Assembly (NCBI GenBank): GCA_964498075.1
Contig: CAZCGA010000049.1
Coordinates: 1-39,962 of the forward strand
DNA from: CAZCGA01 sp964498075
GTDB taxonomy: Bacteria; Desulfobacterota; Binatia; HRBIN30
Length of the DNA stretch: 39,962 nucleotides
Direction of reading: 5' to 3'
Shown: positions 24,762 to 32,846 of the stretch, piece after piece
Position numbering within the stretch: position 1 is the first letter of the stretch
Layout: each line of letters opens with the position of its first letter
Program-made: the position numbers and the translations under genes
The notes under the pieces: model-generated
Seen by the model: the letters and a program-made list of their open reading frames with translations, nothing else
Database searches by the model: none
What the model was told of the DNA's origin: nothing

Positions 24762-25694
24762 ATGGCATCTGCACCTACTCCGCATGTAGCGATCGTCATC
24801 CTCACTTGGAACGGCAAGGAGGACATCCTGCACTGCCTGCCGACGCTGCCGTGCGTCCGCTATCCGAATTGGAGCGCAACCGTGGTCGACAACGGGTCGT
24901 CGGATGGAACCGTGGAGGCGATCCGCGCCGCCTACCCGCAGCAGCGGCTGTTGGTGATGGAGAAGAATCTCGGCTTCTGCGGCGGCAACAACCGCGGCAT
25001 CGAGGATGCGCTCGCGCGCGGCGCCGACTACGTCCTGCTGCTCAACAACGACACCGAGCTGCACCCCGAGCTGCTCGATGAGTTGGTGAAGGTGGCGCAG
25101 GGCGATCCACGCATCGGTGCGGTGGGCACCAAGAACATTCTGATGGACGACCACCGCATGGTGTGGGGTGCCTACGGGGAGCTACGCTACGATCGCGATC
25201 TGGTGCGGCTGATCGGTTCGGGGCAGCCGGACGGCCCCGAGTACTCGGTGGTGAAGGACGTCGACTGGGTCATCGGCAACGGCATCATGATGAGCCGCGC
25301 AGCGGTCGAAGCGGTGGGTGGGTTCGACGAACGCTTCTTCGGCTACCACGAGGACGTGGACTGGTGCGAACGTGCCCGCAAGGCCGGCTTCCGCACCGTC
25401 TACAACGGTCGCGCCATCATCTACCACAAGGGCTTCGGGGCGGCGCGCCCGAGTGCCAAGATGCCGTTTCCGGTGCTCTACTTCCTGGGCCGCAACAGCA
25501 TCCTGTTCGCGCGCAAGCACGCCTCGGCGCTGCAGCTGTGCAAGTTCGTCACGCTCTTCTTCGCCGGGGTCGCGTGGTGGATGATCGGCGGCGTCTTCCG
25601 CGGCGATCGCATGAAGTCATACCTCTGGTTGCTGCGGGGCTTTGCCGACGGCGTCCTCGGTCGCTTACCGCTGCGCCAGCTTGGCCTGCAGTGA
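24762..25694 (+). CDS. GT2 glycosyltransferase, tandem paralogue C
   Basis: The 310-residue GT-A enzyme contains VAIVILTWNGKEDI, VVDNGSSDGT, NLGFCGGNNRGIEDA, LNNDTEL and FDERFFGYHEDVDWC. The C-terminal LGRNSILFARKHASALQL and a hydrophobic tail match paralogues A and B. It begins three bases after paralogue B ends. The flippase gene follows, so this may be one of the last transferases before export. Confidence 0.87.
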   Translation: MASAPTPHVAIVILTWNGKEDILHCLPTLPCVRYPNWSATVVDNGSSDGTVEAIRAAYPQQRLLVMEKNLGFCGGNNRGIEDALARGADYVLLLNNDTELHPELLDELVKVAQGDPRIGAVGTKNILMDDHRMVWGAYGELRYDRDLVRLIGSGQPDGPEYSVVKDVDWVIGNGIMMSRAAVEAVGGFDERFFGYHEDVDWCERARKAGFRTVYNGRAIIYHKGFGAARPSAKMPFPVLYFLGRNSILFARKHASALQLCKFVTLFFAGVAWWMIGGVFRGDRMKSYLWLLRGFADGVLGRLPLRQLGLQ

Positions 25695-25729
25695 GGGAAC
25701 ACGGCGGCGCGGCCGGAGGACGCACACGC

Positions 25730-27151
25730 ATGCTCCGCAAGCTGGCAAGCAACACGCTGGTCGGGTTGGCTGGGACCGTCGCGCAGAAGGGGATCGCTTT
25801 CCTGACGACGCTGGTACTGGCGCGCGGGCTGGGTCAGGACGGCTTCGGCGTCTACTCCTTCGTCGGCGTCTACATCTTCTTCTTCGCCTTCATCGTCGAC
25901 CTCGGGATGGATCGCGTCGTCACGCGCGAGATCTCCGAGGCCCCCGAGCGCGTCGGCCACCTACTGGGAAACGCCATCATCTTGAAGCTGTGCCTGTGTG
26001 TGTTGGCCATTCCCGCCGCTTACGTCGTGGGGCGGTTGATGCACGTGCCGGCTGAAGCGCAGCATTGCATCCTGATTGCGGCGCTGGGCTTGCCGCTGTC
26101 GATGGATCTGCTGTTCCGCGGCTACTTTCAGAGCCAGTATCAGGTCAAGCTCATCTACGCGGTGACGCTGCCGGCCGCCACGCTGTTCCTGTTGCTCGCG
26201 ATCCTCTGTGTCCATTGGGCGCTGCCCGTGCACGTCCTGTTCTACGCGGCCCTCGTCAACGGCGCGCTGACCTTGGCGCTGCTGCTGGCGATCGCCTTGC
26301 CGCGGATTCGGCTGGTGATGCGGCCGGAGCCTGAGCTGATGAAGCGCCTGCTGCGCGACGCCGGCGAGATGGGGCTCTTCATCCTGCTCTTCGTAGTTGC
26401 CATGCGCATCGATCAGATCTTGCTCTTCAAGCTGCGCGGTGCCGTCGAGGTGGGCCGCTATGCGGTCTCCGTGCGGGTGACCGAGGCGCTCAGCATCCTG
26501 CCGGAAGCGCTGATGCTGACCGTCTTCCCGATTCTGGCGTCGAGTCAGACCTCCGCCCCGGAGCGCTTCCGTCACACCTATCGGCTGAGCTTCAAGTACC
26601 TGTCGGCCATCATCCTGCCGCTCGCCCTGGCCCTGACGCTGTGCCGCGACCCGTTCGTGCGTTTCGTGTTCGGTGCACAGTACAGCGCCAGCGCGGCGCC
26701 CTTGGCAATTCTCGGGTGGGGGATGTTCTTCGCCTATACCGGCGCGGTCTATCTGAACCTGTTCATCGTGCAGCGGCATCACCGGCTGATGCTGCTCGTG
26801 AGCCTGGTCGCCGTCGCGGTCAACATCATCGCCAATCTGTGCTTGATTCCTCCATTCGGGGCGACGGGTGCCGCGGCGGCGATGGTGATCGGCAACGTCG
26901 CGGGCTTTATGTGTTGGGCGGTACATCCGGCCACGGCGCGGTACATGGCCGTGTGCATGGCGGAGGCGGTACGCCCGGTGCTCGCCGTGGCGCTTGCCGC
27001 CGGGCTGGCGGCCGTGCTGCAGCTCGAAGGCCTGGTGGCGGCGGCGGCAACGCTCGGAGTGTACCTGGCCGCGATGGTGGCGCTCCGCGGCTTCAGCTGG
27101 TCGGACGTCGAGCTGGTGCGACGGCTGTTCGCGGCGGAGCCCGCGGCGTGA
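25730..27151 (+). CDS. Wzx-like polysaccharide flippase (MOP superfamily)
   Basis: The 473-residue protein has about 12-14 hydrophobic helices. The N-terminal LASNTLVGLAGTVAQKGIAFL and RGLGQDGFGVYSF are typical of Polysacc_synt (RfbX/Wzx) exporters, which flip undecaprenyl-linked glycans across the inner membrane. It follows five glycosyltransferases and a methyltransferase, as expected. I chose ATG 25730 with GCCGGAGGA upstream; GTG 25691, overlapping the previous stop, is an alternative. It ends the rightward run and converges on the acyltransferase gene. Confidence 0.88.
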   Translation: MLRKLASNTLVGLAGTVAQKGIAFLTTLVLARGLGQDGFGVYSFVGVYIFFFAFIVDLGMDRVVTREISEAPERVGHLLGNAIILKLCLCVLAIPAAYVVGRLMHVPAEAQHCILIAALGLPLSMDLLFRGYFQSQYQVKLIYAVTLPAATLFLLLAILCVHWALPVHVLFYAALVNGALTLALLLAIALPRIRLVMRPEPELMKRLLRDAGEMGLFILLFVVAMRIDQILLFKLRGAVEVGRYAVSVRVTEALSILPEALMLTVFPILASSQTSAPERFRHTYRLSFKYLSAIILPLALALTLCRDPFVRFVFGAQYSASAAPLAILGWGMFFAYTGAVYLNLFIVQRHHRLMLLVSLVAVAVNIIANLCLIPPFGATGAAAAMVIGNVAGFMCWAVHPATARYMAVCMAEAVRPVLAVALAAGLAAVLQLEGLVAAAATLGVYLAAMVALRGFSWSDVELVRRLFAAEPAA

Positions 27152-27175
27152 GCCGCCGCTTCAATTGAGCAGAGG

Positions 27176-27967
27176 TCAGCCGGAGCGCTGGCCGTGCCCC
27201 ACAATGGGAACATCTGCCGGAGGATCAAGGCTGGCGCCCGTGTCGCCCGGGTCGGCGAGCTGGCGCACCACTCGCGCCGGGTTCCCAGCCACGATGGCGA
27301 ACGGCGGCACGTCCTGGGTCACGACCGCGCCGGCCGCGACGATGGCGCCGCGGTGCAGCGTGACGCCCTTGAGGATCGTGGCATTGAGACCGACCCAGGC
27401 ATCGTCTTCGATGATCACGGGCGCGCTCTTCACCCTGTCCGAGTTGCCCCAACGCAGCCGGCGCTGTGCGGCATCGACGGGATGCAGGTCGTTGTCGTAG
27501 ATGTTTGCGCCCGGTCCGATCCAGCAGTGGTTGCCGATCCGTACGCCCCGTGCCACCGAGATGATGTGGTGCCCGCCGAACGTGATGTGGTTCTTCATTT
27601 CCAGGCGGGCGGGCTCGGGCAGCCCGAGCCCGACCATCAGCGCCATGTCGTCCGCCAACTCGACGTCATCGCCGATCTCGATGATGCCGTCTCCCATGAT
27701 GCGCGGCGCCGTGCCGTACATCCGCAAGCGGCAACCGACTTTGGCGCAGCGGAAACGCAGCATGGGTTCACGGACCAGTGCCTGCATCGCCATGCCCCAC
27801 GCATTGACGAGGAGGGGACGGCCGTAGAAGAGGAGCCCGCCGGCGAACCGACCGACCGGAAGCGAGAAACGCCCGCGCCACTGCTCGACCTTCCAGGTGA
27901 GACGAACCAGAAGAGGGACCCGCGACGTATCCGGCACGAGAAGGCGATAAGGTACTGGGTCTTCCAT
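27176..27967 (-). CDS. left-handed beta-helix acyltransferase (WbbJ/Maa type)
   Basis: The 263-residue protein has hexapeptide repeats from about residue 110. GVRIGNHCWIGPGANIYDND is followed by the catalytic-type His in DNDLHPVD. Near the C-terminus GAIVAAGAVVTQDVPPFAI and AGNPARVVR are the standard ending of acetyltransferases of this fold. It probably O- or N-acetylates a sugar of the locus with acetyl-CoA. ATG 27967 (MEDPVPYR) is preferred over ATG 28006. It lies opposite the flippase end and divergent from the radical SAM gene. Confidence 0.85.
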   Translation of the reverse strand: MEDPVPYRLLVPDTSRVPLLVRLTWKVEQWRGRFSLPVGRFAGGLLFYGRPLLVNAWGMAMQALVREPMLRFRCAKVGCRLRMYGTAPRIMGDGIIEIGDDVELADDMALMVGLGLPEPARLEMKNHITFGGHHIISVARGVRIGNHCWIGPGANIYDNDLHPVDAAQRRLRWGNSDRVKSAPVIIEDDAWVGLNATILKGVTLHRGAIVAAGAVVTQDVPPFAIVAGNPARVVRQLADPGDTGASLDPPADVPIVGHGQRSG

Positions 27968-28045
27968 GTCAACCGCGGGCCGCCGATCTGGGTGGCGGTG
28001 ATTCAAGTTTACTTAACGGGGCCGCTGCACTAGCATACCGGCATC

Positions 28046-29107
28046 ATGGGATTGGGGAGCATCGGCGCACTGCCGGGCCGAGTCCGGGCACTGTATGCGG
28101 AGAACCGCAACGTGACGCCGCGGCGCCTGCTGAATTTTCTCCTCGTCCATCTCGAGATGAAGCTCGGCCGCACGCGACTCCTGTCGCGACCGTACGAGCT
28201 GTGCATCGACGTCAGCAACAAGTGCAACCTGACCTGTCCGTTCTGCCCGACCGGGCGGCGCGAGAACGGTCGCGGCAAGGGCAACATTGGGTACGACACC
28301 TTCAAGACCATCCTCGACGAGCTGGCGCCCTCGGCCTTGTCGTTGGAGCTCTTCAACTGGGGCGAGGCGTTCTTCAACCCTGACTTGCCACGGCTGATCG
28401 AGTGTGCCCACCAGAAGAAGCTGGTGACTTTGATCTCCAGCAACCTGAGCTTCAAGCTCTCCGAGGACTACATTCGCTCGATCATCCGCAGCGGCCTGAC
28501 GTACCTGACCGCCTCGGTCGACGGCGCGGACCAGCAGTCGTACGAGGTCTATCGCCGCGGCGGGAAGTTTGATCTGGTCATGGAGAACTTGCGCACCTTC
28601 GTGCGCCTGAAGCGCGAGATGGGGAGCGAGCTGCCGCGGCTGTGCTGGCAATACCTGATCTTTGCGCACAACGAGGACCGGGTTGAGGACGCGCGGCGCC
28701 TCTCCCAGGAGCTGGGCCTGAACACCTTCGCGGCGTCGGGCGGATTGTACGAGGATCCGAGCTGGGCTCCCAAGGGCGATTACAAGATGGACTATCTCGC
28801 CGTCCACCCGAACCGTTGCACCTGGCTATGGAAGAAGGCGGTGTTTCACTGGGACGGCGGGATGGCCTCGTGCTGCATGGGCTTCTACAAGCACGACGAC
28901 TTTGCCGACTGGCAGCCCGGAACCTTTGGGCGCATGTGGAACAATGAGAAGTTCCTCGCCGCGCGTCGCATTTGGACGGAGCCGCAATCGGCGTTGCCGC
29001 AAGGGCACTTCTGCACCGACTGCGACAAGGTGCGCCTGTACCGCGGCCTACCGTTGCACTCCAAGATGAAGCCGTCACCCGAGTTGCAGGCGCGTGCCAC
29101 CGGGTGA
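28046..29107 (+). CDS. radical SAM protein with SPASM-like C-terminus
   Basis: The 353-residue protein has the radical SAM cluster motif CNLTCPFC (C60, C64, C67) followed by PTGRRENGRG, and then NWGEAFFNPDL, matching the GGEP-type motif position. The C-terminal part has Cys pairs in MASCCMGF and GHFCTDCD that could hold an auxiliary iron-sulfur cluster, as in SPASM proteins. Such CPTG-type proteins occur often in polysaccharide and lipid loci, with mostly unknown substrates. It sits 39 bases ahead of the alkaline-phosphatase-superfamily gene, probably in one operon. Confidence 0.85.
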   Translation: MGLGSIGALPGRVRALYAENRNVTPRRLLNFLLVHLEMKLGRTRLLSRPYELCIDVSNKCNLTCPFCPTGRRENGRGKGNIGYDTFKTILDELAPSALSLELFNWGEAFFNPDLPRLIECAHQKKLVTLISSNLSFKLSEDYIRSIIRSGLTYLTASVDGADQQSYEVYRRGGKFDLVMENLRTFVRLKREMGSELPRLCWQYLIFAHNEDRVEDARRLSQELGLNTFAASGGLYEDPSWAPKGDYKMDYLAVHPNRCTWLWKKAVFHWDGGMASCCMGFYKHDDFADWQPGTFGRMWNNEKFLAARRIWTEPQSALPQGHFCTDCDKVRLYRGLPLHSKMKPSPELQARATG

Positions 29108-29146
29108 GCGCCGGCCGCTCGTCTGCCGGTCGCTCGACGAACGCAG

Positions 29147-30544
29147 GTGCTGCGGGTGCTCGCAGGCCCACCAGTTGTGGATACGCGCCGGTTACATCGG
29201 ATCACGCCGCGCTCCATGCTGAGGGGGTTGGCGGTTGCCGTTGGGCTGACCGGGTTCGCTTACACCTTGTGGCCGCAACGACCCAACGTGCTGCTCATCA
29301 CGGTGGATGCCCTGCGTCCAGACTTCCTCTCTTGCTACGGCGGCACGCACAGCCCGACGCCGCACTTCGATGCGCTCGCCGCCAGCGGCGTGATGTTTAC
29401 CGACGCCGTGTGTGACGTGCCGTGGACGCGCGCCTCGATCGCGTCACTCATGACCGGCCGCTACGCGACGGGTCATGGAGTGCGCGCGCAGTTCGATCAG
29501 CTGCCGGAGGACCGCGTGACGATGGCCGAGATCTTCGAGGCCGCCGGCTATCAGACCGGCGCCGTCGTCTCGTCCTTCCTCCTCGACCACATCTTCCAGA
29601 TGGACCAGGGCTTCGAGACCTACGACGACCGCTTCGACGCCCCGATGGTCGTGACCTCCACGGAGCCCCCGCTTCATCTGGCCAGCGTGTACTATGGGGA
29701 TCGCGGGCAGGATCGGCTGCTGCGGCGCCAAAAGCTGCAGACGACCGGCCTGCGCGACGATGTCCAGACTACTGACAGTGCAATCGGATGGTTGCGCCGC
29801 GTGGGACGCCGACCGTTCTTTCTCTGGGTACACTACTTCGGCGCACACGAACGCTGGAAGCCCGGTGCGGAGCTGCAGGAAATGATCGCCGAGTACCAGC
29901 CCAGTGTGCTCCGCGCTGACAATGAGGTCGGGCGGCTGTTGCACGCGCTGGCCGACCTGGGGCTGGACCAGAATACGCTCGTCATCCTGCATGCCGATCA
30001 CGGCCAGGGGTTGCTGGAACACAGCAGCTTTGGGCACGGCACCGACCTGTACGAACCGAGTCTGCACGTCCCGCTGATCATGCGATGGCCGCACCGCTTG
30101 CCCGCGGGGCGACGGGTCGACGCGCTGACGGCGCTGGTCGATGTGCTCCCAACGATCCTCGACCTCGTGGGTCTGCCTGTGCCCTCCGGCATCAACGGGC
30201 GGAGCGTGGCAACGCTGTGGCGCGGCGATGGTCCACCGCCCGAGCGCGAGGTCTACTGCGAGAGCTTCTTCGCCGCGAGGCCGGCCGCGCCAACCGAGGA
30301 GGGCAAGCGTGCCGGCGTGGCGCGCTACGGCGTCCGCGGGCCACGCTGGAAATACATTCGTAACGAGCCGATCGGGTTGACCCCGGTCCCCGGCTCAGCG
30401 ACCGCCGGGGCTCAGCGCAGCGAGGAGCTCTACGACCTGCAGCTCGACCCGCAGGAGGGGCGCAACCTGATCCGTGAGCAAGTGGGGGTGGCCGCGAAGT
30501 TGCGCGCGACGCTGGCGGGCTTCCGGCAAACGGCTCCGGACTAA
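29147..30544 (+). CDS. membrane-anchored sulfatase-like (alkaline phosphatase superfamily) hydrolase or transferase
   Basis: A signal-anchor helix near residues 24-42 is followed by PNVLLITVDALRPD, with a metal-binding Asp (D54). HADHGQGLLEHSSFGHG supplies the other Asp/His ligands. At the nucleophile position the sequence is VPWTRASIASLMTGRY. The Cys or Ser of a formylglycine sulfatase is absent, and T94 aligns with the nucleophile of phosphotransferase-type relatives. A phospho- or phosphoglycerol-type transferase or esterase acting on surface glycan is therefore as likely as sulfatase activity. The start is GTG 29147; ATG 29216 (MLRGLAV) would retain the anchor helix. A strong terminator follows. 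Confidence 0.82.
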   Translation: MLRVLAGPPVVDTRRLHRITPRSMLRGLAVAVGLTGFAYTLWPQRPNVLLITVDALRPDFLSCYGGTHSPTPHFDALAASGVMFTDAVCDVPWTRASIASLMTGRYATGHGVRAQFDQLPEDRVTMAEIFEAAGYQTGAVVSSFLLDHIFQMDQGFETYDDRFDAPMVVTSTEPPLHLASVYYGDRGQDRLLRRQKLQTTGLRDDVQTTDSAIGWLRRVGRRPFFLWVHYFGAHERWKPGAELQEMIAEYQPSVLRADNEVGRLLHALADLGLDQNTLVILHADHGQGLLEHSSFGHGTDLYEPSLHVPLIMRWPHRLPAGRRVDALTALVDVLPTILDLVGLPVPSGINGRSVATLWRGDGPPPEREVYCESFFAARPAAPTEEGKRAGVARYGVRGPRWKYIRNEPIGLTPVPGSATAGAQRSEELYDLQLDPQEGRNLIREQVGVAAKLRATLAGFRQTAPD

Positions 30545-30554
30545 AGGCGAAACG

Positions 30555-30582
30555 AAAAGGGGACGCCGGAGCGTCCCCTTTT
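30555..30582. terminator. bidirectional Rho-independent terminator
   Basis: A perfect 12-bp stem AAAAGGGGACGC / GCGTCCCCTTTT with a CGGA loop, flanked by A-runs and T-runs on both sides. It sits between the convergent alkaline-phosphatase-superfamily and DUF1329 genes, so it can stop both transcripts. Confidence 0.92.
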
Positions 30583-30612
30583 TAGTTTGCAGCCAGACCC
30601 CTTCTCGCGGGA

Positions 30613-31890
30613 TCAATGACCCGATTCGATGAGGTGTGCAACGGTGAAGAACTCTTCGGTGATTCCCGTCTTGTCGCCCTGGTTGAAGTACCAGCCCTCT
30701 TCGCTCGGGTACTTGGCGCTCGGCAGCGCCGCCTTGGTGGCGTGGCTGAGCTGCATGTCGACCATGGTGATGCTCGGCTGGAACGGCATCTCGTCGGGGT
30801 ACTCCGTACCGTACGATGAGGTCGCCCGTTTCTTGAAGCTCCACTGGTTGACCCAGACTTTCCACAGCTGTCCGGAGCGATCGAAGATGTCGCTGTACGC
30901 GATGAGGTAGGTTTCCTTGTCGACAAACAGCAGCCGCTTGCCGTACGCATACTGCGGCAGCTTGGGAATGCCTTCGACGACGTAGGCCTTCCGCTTCTCC
31001 CAAGTGTCGCAGAAGATGAAGTCGCCGCCGCCGTCACAGTACTTCACCGGGAACTGCTCGGAATGGAAGGACCCGATGATGTCCTTCTCGCCCAGAAACT
31101 TCCATTCGAACCACGCGATCTGCCCGGCATAGCCGCCGTAGCTGTCGACGTCGGTGTCCTGCCCGAAGAGCGCATCGGAGCGCTGCGCGCTCGACAGACG
31201 ACGCACGCGACGCAACGACGGCAGGTAGAGCCAGGTGTCATCCTGACGGTCCGGGCTGAGGTAGCGGATGCCGGTCTCGCCCACGCCCTTCAGGTCGAAC
31301 GGCTCGAGGATCGGGTGCAGCGAGCTCTTGGCCCGTACCTGGTCGGGGTTCGGCCGCTCAGGCTTCGGGTCGACGATGACCCGGGAGTTGTAGAAGAGCG
31401 TCCGCAGGTGATCGAGGAGGAAGTGCCGCTCGACCGTCATCGGTGTGGCGCCATCCGCGACCGGTCCGGTATCGGCGTCGAAGTTGCGCAGGTCCTCGTC
31501 GTCGGTGACGTACGGCTTGTACTCGTAGTTCCACATGATCTTCAAGGCGAGCTGCGGATCGTTCGCATCGAGGTTGGGAAACGGCATGCCGGCGACGTGG
31601 CCGACCAGCGAGCGGCCGTCCGGTGCGAGCTTGGTCTGGCCGCCGTACTTCTCCGTGGCCTCGCGGTACGCCTTGTTCCACTCGCACTTCTTGTACGGCA
31701 CGATCTTCATCGTCATGCCGTGCTTGACGCACCACTCGACGCCGGGCGAGACCAGTTCCTTCACCTTGTCGACGTTGTCCTTGGTGATCACGTCGCCCGG
31801 CTGCACGTCGGCGCGGACGGGCAACGCGCACACGATCACCGCCGCCCCGGCGAGCAGGACGAGCCCGACTCTCCTCGCAATCTGTCTCAT
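30613..31890 (-). CDS. DUF1329 family exported protein
   Basis: The 425-residue protein has a signal peptide (MRQIARRVGLVLLAGAAVIV, cleavage near VRA|D). The mature part contains VQPGDVITKDNVDKVKELVSP, DDTWLYLPSLRRVRRLSSAQR, DALFGQDTDVDSYGGYAGQI and YAYGKRLLFVDKETYLIAYSD. These are hallmarks of DUF1329, whose fold is related to the LolA/LolB lipoprotein carriers and which often pairs with the DUF1302 outer-membrane protein. No DUF1302 gene is seen here. It probably acts in the periplasm on lipid or hydrophobic ligands. GGAGGGGAC precedes ATG 31890. Confidence 0.9.
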   Translation of the reverse strand: MRQIARRVGLVLLAGAAVIVCALPVRADVQPGDVITKDNVDKVKELVSPGVEWCVKHGMTMKIVPYKKCEWNKAYREATEKYGGQTKLAPDGRSLVGHVAGMPFPNLDANDPQLALKIMWNYEYKPYVTDDEDLRNFDADTGPVADGATPMTVERHFLLDHLRTLFYNSRVIVDPKPERPNPDQVRAKSSLHPILEPFDLKGVGETGIRYLSPDRQDDTWLYLPSLRRVRRLSSAQRSDALFGQDTDVDSYGGYAGQIAWFEWKFLGEKDIIGSFHSEQFPVKYCDGGGDFIFCDTWEKRKAYVVEGIPKLPQYAYGKRLLFVDKETYLIAYSDIFDRSGQLWKVWVNQWSFKKRATSSYGTEYPDEMPFQPSITMVDMQLSHATKAALPSAKYPSEEGWYFNQGDKTGITEEFFTVAHLIESGH

Positions 31891-32020
31891 TGTCCCCTCC
31901 TGAGAGGCGCACATTGTCTGGCGCAGCCTCATTCCTATCCTGGCCCGCCGGAAGAAGTCAACGCTCTTCCCGGTCGTGGGAGCGGCCCCAGGTGTCGCCG
32001 GTCCCGTCCCCGTCAGATGG

Positions 32021-32779
32021 TCAGTTGGAACCTTCCGGTTGGTTGACGACGTGCAGCTCCACGCGGCGGTTCTGCGCCCGGCCGCTTTCGGTTGCGTTGT
32101 CGGCAACCGGTCGCGACTCGCCGTAGCCCGCCACTTCCATCCGCTCGGGTGCCACGCCGTGGTTGACCAGGTAGCGGAAGATCGCTTCGGCGCGGCGCAC
32201 CGACAGCTTCTCGTTGTACTCATCCGTGCCGCGCGAGTCGGTGTGGCCTTCGACCGAAATCCGTACGCCCGGATTGCCGCGCAGGACGTCCGTGGCCTCA
32301 TCCAACACCGGGCGCGAATCCGTTCGGATCGCGCTCTTGTCGAAGTCGAAGTTCACCCCGCGAAGGACGATCCGGGTGCTGGTCGGTGGGGGCAGCGGCT
32401 CCACCCGAGGCGGCGGCGGAGGCGGTGGGGGCGGCGGTGGAGGTGCGGGTTCCGGATCGAGGAAAGCGTGGCCGGCGAGGCCGCAGATCAGGGCGCCGGC
32501 GACGGCGCCGATCGCCGTGGCTGCCGCGTAGGCGGGCTCGTCATCCTTGCAGGGTCCGGTCGAATAGATGTTGCACGTATGGCCGGTACGGATGCTCTGG
32601 TTGGAGAAGCCCTGCGACTCGATGGCCGCACCACCGACACCGCCGACGACCGCGCAGATCGCCGCTGGAATATAGGTCCCCTTGCCCCACGGCTTGTTCA
32701 CGAAACGCCGGCCGTAGGTGCAACCCGAAAGGGCGAGGCCGGAGGTCAGGATCAGGGTCAATAGCCAGCGTGCTTTCAT
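32021..32779 (-). CDS. OmpA-family peptidoglycan-associated lipoprotein
   Basis: The 252-residue protein has a lipoprotein signal with lipobox LSGC (C20). Gly/Ala zipper-like segments follow at about 40-55 and 90-110, then an uninterrupted proline run of a dozen residues near 115-126, and an OmpA C-terminal domain (about 145-248). That domain has FDFDKSAIR and EGHTDSRGTDEYNEKLS-x-RRA, which supply the Asp and Arg that bind diaminopimelate. It would tether outer membrane to cell wall. The Gly-zipper part may insert in the membrane. The start is ATG 32779, from the signal peptide. It lies 130 bases upstream of the DUF1329 gene in the same direction. Confidence 0.9.
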   Translation of the reverse strand: MKARWLLTLILTSGLALSGCTYGRRFVNKPWGKGTYIPAAICAVVGGVGGAAIESQGFSNQSIRTGHTCNIYSTGPCKDDEPAYAAATAIGAVAGALICGLAGHAFLDPEPAPPPPPPPPPPPPRVEPLPPPTSTRIVLRGVNFDFDKSAIRTDSRPVLDEATDVLRGNPGVRISVEGHTDSRGTDEYNEKLSVRRAEAIFRYLVNHGVAPERMEVAGYGESRPVADNATESGRAQNRRVELHVVNQPEGSN

Positions 32780-32846
32780 GCGATGGGTTCCCCCCAGGTC
32801 ATGATCGGGTCTTTGTATGCCTGGGGCAGGGTCGTCGTCAAGCAAT

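Noticed and set aside
28046..30544. Radical SAM gene as an anaerobic sulfatase-maturating enzyme for the adjacent sulfatase-like protein
   Set aside because: The neighbour has no Cys or Ser at the formylglycine position, and the radical SAM motif CNLTCPFCPTG is not that of known sulfatase maturases.
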